Positions 1 to 14,059 of a DNA stretch of 64,000 bases are shown one piece after another; the stretch's first letter is position 1, and each line of letters starts with the position of its first letter. A program made the translations under genes and the position numbers. Source of the DNA: Vanilla planifolia (lineage: Eukaryota > Streptophyta > Magnoliopsida > Asparagales > Orchidaceae); the NCBI GenBank assembly GCA_023846275.1, contig JAIUJO010000161.1, positions 171,895 through 235,894 on the forward strand, in the 5' to 3' direction. Below the pieces are notes generated by a model. The model was given only the letters and a program-made list of their open reading frames with translations. It was not told where the DNA came from and made no database searches.

Positions 1-2092
1 ATCCCTATTAACTTTTTTATTCATAGTAATTCTAAACGAGGATTGGTTGAGTCAAAATAAATATCGTGAGTCACATCTCGATGTACTTTATCAAATAAAA
101 TAATTTTTTTAATATTTTTAAAAATGCTAAATTCTTATATTTTGGCAAGTCTAACAAGACATTTTGTATAATACCTAATTTAGTGTCCAAGCATGTTAGA
201 CACAATCACTATAGTATCTTGGAATACAATTTTTTTGCATAATTTATTTCAATTTTCTAAACAAGTTAGCTTGATTTGTTTATATTATAATGAAACCTTA
301 ATTTTTAAATCATGTAAGTTTAAATCATTTTGATTTATTTGTTTTATATTATCATAGTGTATCTCCTTTTAGTGTTAAAATATATTATTTGATATTGAAA
401 TAATAATTTATTATTAGTTATGCAAATCTTACTTTGTAATTAGTAGTAATTCCAATTGAAGTGTGACAGAGTGATATAGATTTCATTGAACTTATCTTAA
501 TGAGCTTGACTAAATTAAACATTCTTATTTTTATATTTTAAATTCTTAATTGATATGGCAATCAAGGATGCTACCTTCAATCTCCTTATTATAATGAAAT
601 GGAACTTTCTCAATGAATTTTGGTCATTTCTTAAAGTAGTTTGCTTCATCTTTGTTATACTAATTTGAAACACTAATTCTTCACTTGTGTAGCCTTTACA
701 CCACTTCGATTTGACAATGTTATATTAAATCAACTTATCATATTTTAGCTTTATTATATATTTACTTTGTAATAAAATAATAAATTTTATTTATTTATAC
801 TTTTTTACTTTTGTAACTCTAAGTAATTCAAAATGTGGTCCAATTACAATGAAATAAAAATCATTGAAATCATTTTAATGTGTTCTTTTAAATGAAAATT
901 TATTTCTAAGATTTCTTAATATTTTTTTTCTTTTCAGTTGTCATGTTTTACTTGATATATTAATTAATATGTGGTCTAAGAAGACAACATATTCGTAAAA
1001 TTTATTTTCTTTCTTAAACTATTTCTCTTTCATTTGGTTATAAAACAATTTTATTTTAAATCTCCTCCTTTGTGGCCTTTACATCACTTTCATTAGGTTT
1101 TTGTATTGCTTAAACTTATCTTATTTCAGCTTTAAGAAAATTTTATTTCACATGAATATAAATTTTATTTTTATTTATGATTATTTACTTTTGTAATTTA
1201 TAGTAATTTCAAATGTAGTTTGATCAGGACAAACAAATGCCATGAGAAATATCTGAAAGAGCACCATAACAAAAAATATTTATTTCTAAATTTTGAAATA
1301 ATTAATTTACTATGACATTGACATGTTTTACAATTTATACTGATTCACAAGAAATTAGACCAACAAAATTGTTATACTTGACCTCCTAATGTCTTGGAAT
1401 ATAACTTTTTCTATAAAATTCTTCCTTTTTTTATAACTTTTTTCTTGTGTTTATTAGTGTTGATTTGTAACTCTAAATCTGCTCTCACATGACACTTATA
1501 CTTTAGTGATTTAGTTATGTTGTATTTTTTACTTTTATTTTGTTTAATGCTTAAAAAATATTTAGTCAATTTTAAAATTATAATTTATTTTTTAATTTAT
1601 ACTCTTTAATATTTTGAACAAGGTCTAGTGGAGTCAAAAATACATTATTGAACTCCACTCAGCGAGCTCATTTTTTAAAGCTTTACATTCTTTACAATAA
1701 ATGTTGATTTATAACTTATTTAACTATCAAGAATGTTATAGTAACTTAGGATGAATCTTTCTTGTATAATTAATCTCATTTTCTTAAACATTTCACATTC
1801 ATTTGGTTATATCGTTATGAAGTTCTATTTCTCCTCTTTTGTAACGGTTAGATTTCTTTGATTTGGCTAAATTACTCTACTTTCATTTATCACATTTTAG
1901 CTTTAAGATATATTTACTTTATATTAGAATAAAAAAATTTTATTAGTTATGCATATTTAATTTCTATAATCTATAATAATTAAAGCAAGTTTCGATCTAG
2001 ATGAAATAAACATTGTTGGACTCCTCCCCAGAAGCTCTTTTCCACTAAATAATTATTTTTTATATTTTCAAATATTTTATTTTTTTTGTTTT

Positions 2093-2272
2093 TGGTAGTC
2101 GTTATGATATATTTTAATTCTTACCATAACTAATGATTGAGGATATTACATTAAATCTCTTTAGTGTCTTGTAATCAATTATTGGAATATTTTATGAGTT
2201 ATTTCGATTTGTACCTTATTTTATAATCGAGAAACTTACACTCGATCTCCTCAATATCTTGGAATTCAACTA
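2093..2272 (+). repeat. 90-bp partial-monomer duplication
   Basis: The monomer segment running from TATTTTAATTC through GATGTTACA to CTCCTTAGTATCTT is present twice in a row (about 2093-2180 and 2181-2272). The 'TTAGTGTCTT' at 2161 and the 'TCAATATCTT' at 2251 are 90 bp apart. This makes one over-long unit in the array. Confidence 0.6.
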
Positions 2273-4805
2273 TCCCTTATTTTTTTCTCACTTCTTTAAT
2301 TTTTTTTATTTTAATTTGGTATTATTAAATTGAATTTCTTATTCATTTCTTGCGTAACCTTTCCATTGTTAATATTTGGTTGGATTAAATTGCCTCAATT
2401 TGCCTCAATTAAACTATAATATATATTCACTTCAGATATTACATAGCAATGTATAATTAATTTTGTTCATTTATTTTTGTAATTCATTGTAATTTAAAAA
2501 TTGGCATGACCAAAATGAAATAAAAGTCATTGGACTCAACTAAAAGTGCTCTATCAAATTAAATACTTGTTTATATATTTTTTAAGTATTTTATTTTCTA
2601 GTATTTTTATATCGCTTCACAATGCATTTCAATTTCTAGCTTATTTGACGTTCATGAATGTTCCACCCAATCTTGTTCGTATAATAGAATACAAAATTCT
2701 TGTGCAATGTATCTCCTTTACTCAAAATGTTCCCTTTCTTTTCGTTTTATAACTATGTAAATCTTAATCCCTCCTCATGTGACCTCTACAAATATATATT
2801 TTTATTATTTTAGATTATTTTAGTTATTCACATTTTTAACTTTAATATTTATTTACTTCATATTAAAAAAATAATTTATTTTTATTTGCTTTTATTTTTT
2901 TGGAAATTCTTTGAAATTTCAAAATTGGATTAATGGAAGCAAAACAAACTTGATGGAGTAATCTTGATTTACAATTTGTAATTAAAAATTTATTTATATA
3001 TTTTGATATTTTCTACTTTAATATATTTTGGCAAGCTTTATGAGACTTTTTGAGTCATACCGGACTTGAATATCGAGAATATTACACTCAATTTATTTAA
3101 TATATTTGAATATAAGTTTTCAAATAATTCATCCCCTTCGCCCAAAGCTTTTACTTTTATTATTTTTATAATATAGTGAAAACCTAATTCTTTTATCATG
3201 TGAGCATTACATCATTTTAAGTTGGTTATAGTATAACACTTCATTTAGGCTTATTTCAAATATATTATACTTTTTCTAAATATGGAATAAAAATAAACTA
3301 TTATTTTTTTTAACTTGGCCTAATTAAGTATTAATAATAGTCCTTAAAATTACATTGTTTTAATTTTTTTTAATGATTTTCCAAAGCTTTATAAGACATT
3401 TCACTTAGTAACTAATTTGAAGTTTAAGGATGTTATAAACAATCTCCCTAATATATTAGAATTTTAATTTCCCACACAAAATAACTCTGTTATTTAAATG
3501 ATTTTTTTCCACTTTTTATGTTACTATGAAACTCTAATTATCCTCTCATTTGACTTTTATACCAATTTGATTTAGTTTTATTCATTGCTTTAGTTTATCA
3601 CATTTTCACTTTAATACTTGTTTGCTAAATATTTTATTTTCTTAGAGCTATCATGATTTTTGGGATTTTTTTTTTTACCTAATTAGATCATCGTGGATGT
3701 TATGCTTAATCTCCTTAGTGCCTTGGAATGTAACATTCCCATAATATTTAAGTCATTCTTCCAAGTTTTTGCTTTTGTTTTGTTATAGTATAATGTAACA
3801 CAAGTTCTACCTTGTGACACGTTTACATTGCATTGAATATGTTATTGACATTACTTTAGTACACGTTATGTTAGGTTCAATATATACTTTCTTGATATTA
3901 ACATAGTAATTTAAAATATTTATTTCGGTAATTCATATTAACTCAAAACAATGTTTATCTTGACTAAATACACATTGTTATACTTGTCTCCACGTGCACC
4001 ATCAAATTAAATATTCACTTGTATATATTTTAAGTAGTTTATTTTTCAGGATTTTTGCATATTTTATGAGTCATTTTGATTTATACATAACTTGATAATT
4101 AATGATGTTACATATAATCTGCTCTATATCTTGGAATGTTGCTTTCCCATATACTTTATCTTATTTTTTAAAATTTGTCTCTTGATTTGGCTATGTTATT
4201 TTGAAACTCTGTTTCTCATTGCATATAATCATTAAGTCATATTGATTTGGTTATATATAATTTCTTTAATCTAACTCATTTTAGCATTAATATGTATTAA
4301 TTTATACTAAAATAAAATTAAATTTTATTTTAGTGCTTATTTAACTTTAGTAATTTTATGGAATTTTAAATGATGTTTGATTTAGATGAAACAAAGGTAG
4401 TTGGAGTCATCTTATTATTTTGTAAACTTTTAAATCTTAACCTCTACATTTTTTGGAAATTTTTTTTAGTATTTTAAGTTATGGTCTATTTTGTTATTAT
4501 GTATGTTACACTCATTCTCTATTGTGTCAAGGATTCTGACTTTCCCAAACTATTTATTTGATTTCTTCAAAGCTTTTCGTTGTGATTTGATTATATTACT
4601 ATGAAAATTTATCTCTCTTTTACTTCAACAATTACATTTTTTTGATGTTTCTTGGTTATATTCCATCAATTTTTCTTATTTCAATTTTACTGTACATGTT
4701 TTTTAAAATTAAACTAGTAATTTTTATTTGTTTCTACATATTTTGTTTTCTTATTGCAATAACTCTAGATGAAGTATATTGGAGATGAAACAAATGATGT
4801 CAAAC

Positions 4806-6430
4806 TCATCTAGGAGAGCTTTATCTAATTAAATAATTATTTTCCTTTCAAATACATTATTTTCAAATGTTTTCACACGTTTATAAGATATTTTTATTAT
4901 AATGTTATTTATTGATTAAGGATATTACAATAGACCTCTATAGTGTCTTACACTAGAACTTTCACCAATAATTTATATTATTTCTTCAAAATATCTTCTT
5001 TGATTACGTTATACGATAATGCAACTAAAAATCTCCTCTTACTTATCATTTACAATGTCTTGTTGTAGTTGAATTATGCTTCATTAATTTATCAGATTTC
5101 AAGTTTAACATATTTTAACTAAACATTAATATTATAGTTTATTAATATTTAAGTTTATTTTCTTTGGAAATTCATAGAAGTTCTAAGTGAGGATTAATTG
5201 AGATGAAGTGAACCTCATTGGACTCATTATAAGCTCTATATAATTAAATATTCAATTTTACATTTTTAAAATATTTTATCTTCTAAAGATTTGGCATATT
5301 ATTGGTGCCATTTTTTGTTGTATAAGACTTGATGATCAAGGATGTTACACTCCAACTTTCTTAGTATTTTGAAATACAACTTAACTATATAACTTACCTC
5401 TTTATTTGAAAATTTTCACTTTAATTTGATTGTATTACTACTAAACTCAATTTTTCTTTTTTGTTACCTTATATTACATTGATTTTGTTATATTACTTTT
5501 CCTTAACATACGTCATTTTAGCTTTAATAAATTCTTACTTAACATTGTAATAATAATTTGTTATTATTTTTTTTTGGGTTTTTCAATATAACTCAAAATA
5601 TTGTTCAATGGGGGTGATAAAAAACTCGATGGACATATCTTGTTGTGTTATATTTAATAAAAATTTTTAGTTCTATTATTTTTTAATTTTATTTTCAATA
5701 CTTTTACCATACTAAATGTGGTATTTTGATTCACACTTAATTTTGTAATTGAGGATGGTATAATGATCTGTTTAGTATCATAGAATACAAATTTCTTATA
5801 CAATTTATCTTTTTTTTTTCAAATTTTTCACTTTGAATTTGTTATTGTTTTTCGAATCACTAATTCTTCTCTCGTGTGACATTTACATAATTGTGGCTTC
5901 ATTACTCTACATTACATTAATTTACCTAATTTTATTATGATCATATATTTACTTAATGTTAAAATAATATATTATTATTATTTATATAAATTTATTTTTC
6001 TATTTGTTAAGAATTCCTAATGAGGTTCTATCATGACAAAAAAATGTTGTTGGACTCATCTCAAAGAACTCTATCTAAGAAAAACTATTTTGTATTATTT
6101 TAAATACTTTATTTTCTATGGCTTCATTCTATTTTATTATGCATTTCAATTGTTACATGTTCTGATGGTTGAGTATGTTACTCTCAAGCTCCATAATGTC
6201 TTGGTATGCAACATTCTAATAGATTTTTATCTCATTTCTTTAGGTTTTCTCCTTCAATTAGTTATACTAGTGTACAACTCTTAATCTCCTCTCATAAGAC
6301 CATTATAATTTTGTTATATTAGAATGCCTCAAATTTTCATGTCAATTATAATACATATTAATTAAATATTTAAATAATATTTAATTATTATTAAAGATTA
6401 TGCTATTTTGTAATTCATGATAATTCAAAA
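4806..6430 (+). repeat. Higher-order repeat, left arm, copy 1 (four monomers)
   Basis: This block of four consecutive monomers matches the next 1.63 kb unit-for-unit far better than neighbouring monomers match each other. Paired landmarks are 4939/6563, 5359/6985, 5768/7398 and 6190/7822, with offsets of 1624-1632 bp. Shared oddities include a 'GATATTACAATAGACCTCTA' variant, 'AATGGACATATCTTG', and an 'ATTTAATTATTA' tail at 6379 matching 8011. The copy ends at about 6430, where the unit skips roughly 40 bp of consensus ('AATTCAAAA' joined directly to 'TCATCTAAG'). I read that as the recombination joint. Confidence 0.82.
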
Positions 6431-8060
6431 TCATCTAAGTGAGTCTTATCTATTAAAGAATCATTTTCTTCTTTACAAATACAATATTTTCAAATGTTTT
6501 CACATGTTTATGAGATAGTTTTATTTTAATGTTGTTTATTGATTAAGGATATTACAATAGACCTCTACAGTGTCTTACATTACAACTTTCATCAATAATT
6601 TGTATTATTTCTTCAAAATATCTTCTTTGATTAGGTTATACAACAATGCAACTCAAAATATCATATTGCATGACCTTCAAAATGTCTTGATTTTGTTAAA
6701 TTACACTTTATTAATTTATCATATTTCAAGATTAAGATATTTTAACAAAATATTAATATAAAAGTTTTTTAATATTTAAGTTTATTAACTTTGGTAATTT
6801 ATAAAAATTCTAAATAGGGATTAATTAAGATGAAATGAACCTCTTATACTCATCTCTATAATTTCTATATAATTAAATATTAAGTTTTTGTATTTTTAAA
6901 TATTTTCTTTTCTAGGGATTTGGCATACTATTAGAGACATTTTTGGATGTACTAGATTTGATGATCCAGGATGTTGCACTCAAACTTTTTAGTATCTTGG
7001 AGTAGAACTTAACTATATAATTTATCTCCATATGTGCAAATTTCCAGTTAATTTTGTTGTATTACTACGGAATTCAATTTCTCCTTTGTGTGAGCTTAGA
7101 TCACGTCAATTTGGTTATGTTACTTTTCTTCAACTTTTGTTATTTTAGCCTTAATAAATATTTACTTAATATTATAATAATAATTTGTTATTATTTTGTT
7201 TATTTATTATGGTATTCCATTGTAACTCATTATGTGAGTCGATGGAAATGATAAAAACATCAATGGACATATCTTGATGTGCTATATTTAATTAAAGATT
7301 TAATTTTATTATTTGTTATTTTATTTTCAATATTTTTCTATACTAAATAAGGTATTTTGATTCAGACCTAATATTGTAATTGAGGATAGTGTGACACATC
7401 TCTTTGGTATCATGGAATACAAATTTCTTATATAATTTATCTAATCTTTTAAAATTTTCACTTTGAATTTGTTATTATTTTTTGAATATCTATTTCTTCT
7501 CTCCTATGACATTTACATGGTTTGACTTCACTTTGATACATTACCTTAATTTATCAAATTTTAGCATTATCATCATATATTTTTGTAATGTTAAAAAATT
7601 TATTATTTTTATTATTTATGCTCTTTTATTTTTATATTTCATATGGATTAAAAATTAGTTTCTGTAGAGACAAAATAAATGTTGTTTGACTCATCCAATG
7701 AACTCTATCAAAGAAAAACAAATTGTATTATTTTTTATTTTTTATTTTCAATGTCTTCAATCTATTTTATTATGCATTTAAATTCTTACACATTTTGATG
7801 ATTGAGTATGTTACTCTTCAGCTCGTTAGTATCGTGGTATGCGGCATTTTTGTCCCATTTCTTTAAGTTTTTCTCCTTGATTTGGTTATAATATTATGCA
7901 ACTCTTAATCTCCACTCATACGACCTTTACATTTCTTTAATTTGGTTATATTAGAATGTTTAAAATTTTCGTGTCAACTATAATGCAAATTAACTAAATA
8001 TTTAAGTAATATTTAATTATTAATAATGATTATGTTATTTATTAATTCGTAGTAATTCTA
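6431..8060 (+). repeat. Higher-order repeat, left arm, copy 2 (four monomers)
   Basis: Tandem duplicate of the preceding four-monomer block at an offset of 1625 bp at its start and 1632 bp at its end. It begins at the short-unit joint and ends near 8060, after which ordinary diverged monomers resume. The two copies differ by many substitutions and small indels, so the duplication is old, though younger than most of the array. Confidence 0.82.
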
Positions 8061-9598
8061 AATGTGGTTCGATGGAGATCAAACAATGTTGTTGGATTAA
8101 TTAAATGAGCACTAAAATATTAAATATTCATTTTTAATATATATTTTTAAAATTTTTCACTTTAAAAGGTTTTGGCAAATTTTAACGTTTTTTTGTTAAT
8201 AACTCAATTGATGGCTGAAGTTGCTAAACTCATACTCCCAAACATCTTCTAACATAACTTTCTAAAATAATAACTCACTTCTTCAAATAGTTTTCTTTGA
8301 TTTTTTACTATGCAACTCTAAATCTACTACTATAAGAACCTTAGTTTGTATTGATTCTATGATATTACTTTTATACCATTTATCTCAACTTAGAATTATT
8401 ATATTTTCTTTAAAATTTTAAAAAAATTATTATTATTCAAGCCTATTTATTTTTATTATTAGGATTAATTCAAACTATGTTAGATCATGATGTAGCTGAT
8501 GCAGACTCTTCATGATAAGATTTTTGTTATTAAATATTTATGTTAAAAATATTTAAATATATTATTTTGTAGAGTTCTATGATTCTTATAAGGCATTTTA
8601 ATTAACACATGATTTGATTATACTTGATCACCTAAAAATCTTAAAATGCAACTTTGCCATAAAATTTATTTCATTTCTGCAAAACTTTGTTATTTTGTTA
8701 TATTATGATGAATGACTAATTCTTCACTTATATTACTTTTATAATACTTTTATTTTGTTATGTTACATTGAGTAAATTTATCTCATTTTTTATTCATTAT
8801 ATATTTAAAAGATATTAGAATCATAATTTTTGGTATTTTTGTTTATTTATTTTCAAAATTAATGGCATCTCAAAATGTGTTACAATCAAGTTGAAACAAA
8901 TATTGTTGGACTCGACACAACATCCTCTATCTAATTAAAATCATATTTTTCATTCGTTTTAAATATCATATGTTGTTTGATTTGGTCACTCTTTGATGGT
9001 AGGAGATGTTATGCATGATTTTTCTTGTATCTTGCAATGCAACATTCTCACAAAATTCTACACATTTCCTTTATTTGTTTTCGTTTGATTTGGCTATACT
9101 ACTATGAAACTCTAATTCTTCTCTTATAAGATATTCACATGTTTTTTGTTGTATTATATTACTTCAATTTATATTACTTTAGATTTAGAACATATTTTTT
9201 TACTTTCATAAAAATACTTTTTTATTTATAATTACATTTTCTAGTATTTTAAAGTTATTCGGTATGACATATGATTAAGGCAAAATAAACATCATTGAAC
9301 TTGTTGGAAAGATTTCTATACAATTAAATATTGTTGTTTAAAATATTTCACTTATGCTATATATGCTTTTAAAGGTATTTTGATAAATACATTGTTTGTC
9401 AATTAATGATGTTAGACTAATTCTACACAATATATTGGATGTAACTTTCTTTTATATTTAATCTTATTTGTTCAATAGTTTTTCTTTAATTTAGATATAT
9501 TGCAAGGAAACTATAATTCTCCTATTGCATGACTTTTACTTCGGCTCGATTTCTTTATATTAAAATTCTATAATTTTTCACATTTTTTATTTAATATT

Positions 9599-9614
9599 TA
9601 TATATATATATATA
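9599..9614 (+). repeat. (TA)n microsatellite
   Basis: Eight TA dinucleotides at the TTAATATATATTTAC phase of a satellite monomer, where shorter TATATA runs occur in ordinary units. Confidence 0.9.
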
Positions 9615-11385
9615 CCTTATATTATTATTATTTCTAGTTATTATATTTCATAATTTATAGTAATTCCAAACAAGTTCCACTCCAAGCAAAATAAAAATTT
9701 CTAGACTAAATTCAATAAGCTTAATCTAATTAAATATCATTTCTAAATTTGAAAATACTTTTTTCCATGTTTGTACATTATTTATGAGTGAGTTTGATTC
9801 TAACTTGTTTTCATAATCAAGCAAGTTAAACTCAATCTTCTTAGTACATAGTAATGAAGCCTTTTCTTGCAAGTTACTTGATGTCTTAAAGTTTTTTTTG
9901 TTTCATTTGGTTATATTACAATGAAACACCTATTCCTCTCTCATGTGACCTTTGTAATATCTTGATTTTGTTATATTAGATTTTTTCAATTCATTTAGTT
10001 TTAGAGGCATTTATAATATTAATTCATTATTACTTATTTTTTTATTCAAATTTTAACCAAACAATGTTTATTGGAAATGAAACAAATATCATTATACATG
10101 TCTCGATGCGCTATATCAAATTAAATATTAATTTTCATATTTATTTTTTTAAAGTTATGTAATTCCTTATGAGGTATTTTAATTCAAACAAAATTTGTTG
10201 ATTTAGGATTTTGCACTCAATCCCTTTAGTGTCTTGGATTAAAGATTTCCTATGAAAAATAAAGTCATTTCAACAAATCATTCACTTTTAGTTATTTACA
10301 TTATAATGAAACTCTAATTTTGTGCTCATCTCACTGTTATTGGTTCCATTGAGTTGCTTATTTTATATTTGTATAATTTACATTAATTTATCTTTAATAT
10401 ATATCTATTTGATGTTAAACAGTTGAATTTTGTTCTCATCTCATAGGTATGGTCTCACCTTGTTGAGCTCTATCCAATGGAATTTTTATTTTATATTTTT
10501 AATTTTTTTAAGCATTTTGGCATGCATTATGAATAATTTTGATCTGTTACAAATTTAAAGGTCAAGAACGTTACACTCGATCTTCTTAGTATCTTGGAAT
10601 ACAATTTTGTCATACAATTTACCTTTTATGATTTTTTAGTTTCATTTTATAATATTATTATGTAACTCTAAATATCCACTTGTGTCAAATTGTAATCAAT
10701 TTAATAATCTATATTATATTTCTTCGGTTTATCTCATTTTATCTTCAATATTTGCTTTATAATAAAGTCATAATTTCTTACAATTTATGCTTTTTCTATA
10801 GTAATTCATAGTAATTGAAACAAAGTTAGATTGAGATGAAACAAATGTTAGTAGATGAGACAAGCTGAGTTTTTTCTATTTAATTTTTTATTTTATACTT
10901 TAAATGATAGTTTTCTTACATATTTAGTACAGTTTATGAGAAAGTCTAATAGACACCTAATTTGATGATTTAGTATGTTACACTAAATCTCCTTAGTAAC
11001 TTAAATTATAATTTTTCTATATGATTTGATGATTTGAAACTCTTGGTCTCCTCAAATGTGATTGAAATATCACTTGAATTTAGTTATATTATATTGTTTA
11101 AAGTTATCTCATTTTATCATTAATATATGTTTACTTAAGATTAATGTCTTGAATAAAATTTTTTAATGCATTTGTAATTCATATTAACTTAAAAAGACGT
11201 CTCAAGAGATGAAAGAAATGTTATTGAAGTCATCTAAAGGAGCGTTATCCATTTGAATATTCATTTTTACACTTTAAATTATTTTTTTCCTAGTGATTTG
11301 GTAGGTTTGCATGGCATTTTTATTTGTACCAAACATAATAATAAAAGAAGTAATTCTCAGTTAGCTTAATATCTTGAAATGTGGG

Positions 11386-11426
11386 TTAGCCATACAATTG
11401 TCTTCATTTCATTAGCCATACAATTG
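11386..11426 (+). repeat. 26-bp-spaced duplication in a truncated monomer
   Basis: TTAGCCATACAATTG occurs exactly at 11386-11400 and again at 11412-11426. The unit then jumps to the AATAAAAATTTACTATTATT end of the monomer, skipping both GGTTATATTAC motifs, so this monomer is both duplicated and shortened. Confidence 0.75.
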
Positions 11427-11709
11427 ATTTCCAAATAAAAATTTACTATTATTTCTCATTTACTTTGGCAGTTCATTATAATTATAAACAAGTTCCACTT
11501 ATGATGAAACCAACTTCTTCAAAATTATCTTAATGACTTCTACTCAATTAAATATTTATTTCAAAATTTTTAGGTATTTTTATTTTCGGCAATTTTGGCA
11601 TATTTTATGAAATATTTTAATTCTTATTGCATTTAATAATTCACAATGATATACCAAATCTTATTAGCATCTTCGAGGGAAATTTTCCTAAAAACCTTAT
11701 CTCATTTTT

Positions 11710-11711
<2 letters not shown>

Positions 11712-11759
<48 letters not shown>
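11712..11759 (+). repeat. (AT)24 microsatellite
   Basis: The longest pure dinucleotide run in the window. It replaces the short TATATATA of the monomer tail and is followed by AATAATATAATATTAATTTA, the normal downstream monomer sequence. Confidence 0.97.
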
Positions 11760-11761
<2 letters not shown>

Positions 11762-13315
11762 AATTAATAATATAATATTAATTTACTATTATTTATGTTT
11801 ACTTTCTTTCTAATTTGTTGTGATGATAATCATTATTAAATGGAGATGAAATGAATGCCGTTGGACTTGTTTTGATGAGCTTTATCTAATTAAGTATTTA
11901 TTTTAATTTTTAAAATATTTTATTTTCATGAGTTTTCAAAACTTTATAAGTAATTTTATCTCATAATTCACAACAATTTAAGAGTTGGTATGATTGAGAT
12001 GATACAAATTATGTTTGGTTCATCTTCATAATTTCTATCAAATTAAATATTCATTTTAATTTTTAATTATTTTATTTTCTAAGGATTTTCTAGGCTTTAC
12101 AAGGAATTTCATTTAATGAAGGTGTGATGGTCGAGGATATTATATTTAATGTCCTTAGTTTCATGGAATGCACCTTTCCATTAAAATTATTTTCATTTCT
12201 TCAAAATTTTTCTTTTATTTTATTATGTTGCTACTCTAAATTTTCTTTAAGTTGCTAAATTTTCTTTAGTTTATCTTCTTTTAACTTTATTATGTATTAC
12301 CATAAATAAAAATAATAAGTTTTTATTATTTAGCTTAGCATCATTTTTAATTTGTAGCAATTCCATACAAGCATTGATCTTGATAAAAGCAGACATCATT
12401 TGACCCATCGTGAATGTGCTATAGGACGAAATATGGATTTTAATATTATTAATATTTTTTTGCTAGACTTGACATATTTTAGTTTAAATTTCAATTAATA
12501 ACAAATTTCATTAGTACTTGGAATTTAGCTTTTCTATACTATTTCTCTCAATTCTTCAAATGTATGGATTTGATTTGGTTATATTACTTCGAAATTTTAA
12601 TTGTTCTCATATGTGATCTTTTCATTGCTTTGATTTTATTATATTGGATTACTTTAATTTATCATATTTTGACTCTAATATATATTTCTTAATGTTAAAA
12701 TAATAATTTATTTGCATTTATGTTTAATTATTTTCTTAAATCATTGTAACTCCAAAGAGGTTTGACTACAAAACAAATGTCGTTTTTAGTCATCTCAAAA
12801 AAATCTATTCAATTAAATATTTATTTTTTATATTTTAAAATATTTTAGTTATGGTTTTTACTTGCTTTGTGTGTCATTTCAATATCTAGCTTATTTCATG
12901 ATCGAAGATATTACACTTGTTATCTTAGGTATGTTGGGGAGTAGCTTTGCCATATAATTTGTCAAATTACTTTAGTGCTTCTACTTTGAATTGCTTAGGT
13001 TACTATGAGACTAAAAGTCCACTTTTATGTATATTACATTTCTTTTATTTAGTATATTTTGTTTCTTTAATTTATCAAAACTCTATTTTAATATTTATAT
13101 ACATAATAATAAAATAATAATTTATTATTATTCATTCCTTTACATTTTTAATACATATTATTTCCAAAAATGGTTTAAGGAAGATAAAATGAACATCATT
13201 TGACTCAAATTTATGAGAAAATATTCATTTTTACTTTTTTTTAATTATTTTATTTTATATATTTTTAGAATCTTTCTAAGATGTTTTGATTTGTTCTTAA
13301 TTTGATGACTTGAGG

Positions 13316-14050
13316 TTGCCTCTACAAGGATCTAGTTGGTTAGAGGCTATTTTAGACTAATAGGGTTCTCTCATACTATGATTGATGACCCCAAATGGCT
13401 TTCACCTAACCAAAATTGATAAACACAGATTTGAAGAACTATATGTAAAATAGTATGCTAATACTTGCTAGAGTTTAAAATTTGAAGTTCCTAAATAAAA
13501 ACATATATAAATATCCTTGAAATTAAGTACACTATTAATTGAAAAAATAGGCAAACAAAAAATATCAATACTCATGCATATATCAGAGAAAAGATAATTA
13601 TTAGCCAATTATTAATAATAATACTATTATTAGTAATAAGTCACTAAAAATTAGAGAAATTATTGGAACAACAAACATTAAATTACAACATAAAGAAAGC
13701 AAAAGTCACATTGGGATGTTCTCTCTAAGATAGAAAAAACAATTTAAGAAACCAAACAGTAAACTTATGACTTAGCCAGTAACACCAACTCAACAGAAAA
13801 ATGTAAATAAATAATAATGGGTTCCTATTTTTCATTTAACACTTTTTCTGGGAGTAGTTAAGGGAATACATAGAAAAGGACTAAGCAAAAAACTCTAACA
13901 GTCGTAATGGATGTCAGCTGCAATAATCTTAGAGTTTATTACAAAGTTAGAAGTAAGCATGAATGATGGAGAACAAGTAATTTATTTAATACTTCGTTAT
14001 ACCATTCTAGCCAAGAACGTTTATAAAAATATAAAAATAGACATAAAAAC
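13316..14050 (+). other. 5' part of pararetrovirus remnant, unassigned
   Basis: Non-satellite sequence between the left insertion boundary and the protease-like motif. It is less A+T-extreme than the satellite. One short protein-like open stretch (13641-13733, beginning SLKIREIIGTTN) ends in a stop. In caulimovirids this position would hold movement or coat protein sequence, but I see no diagnostic motif such as a zinc knuckle, so no product is assigned. Confidence 0.4.
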
Positions 14051-14059
14051 TAGAGGATG

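Larger units (their letters stand above)
1..13315 (+). repeat. Degenerate ~0.4-kb satellite array, left arm part 1
   Basis: Head-to-tail array of a diverged monomer, continuing past the left edge of the window. The landmark CTCCTTAGTATCTTGG (or a variant) recurs near 1384, 3446, 3711, 4120, 4939, 5359, 5768, 6190, 6563, 6985, 7398 and 7822. Most spacings are 370-425 bp, and shorter ones mark truncated units. Other landmarks keep their order in each unit: a TAATTCATAGTAATTCC-like motif, GAGATGAAACAAA, GGCATGCTTTATGAG, GAGGATGTTACAC and two copies of GATTTGGTTATATTAC. The monomer strand is T-rich. No gene is seen: open frames such as 6033-6284 and 7054-7251 are satellite translated in a stop-poor frame, and they lie at equivalent phases. 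The function is unknown; satellites of this size are typical of plant heterochromatin, but nothing here shows centromeric or subtelomeric position. Confidence 0.93.
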
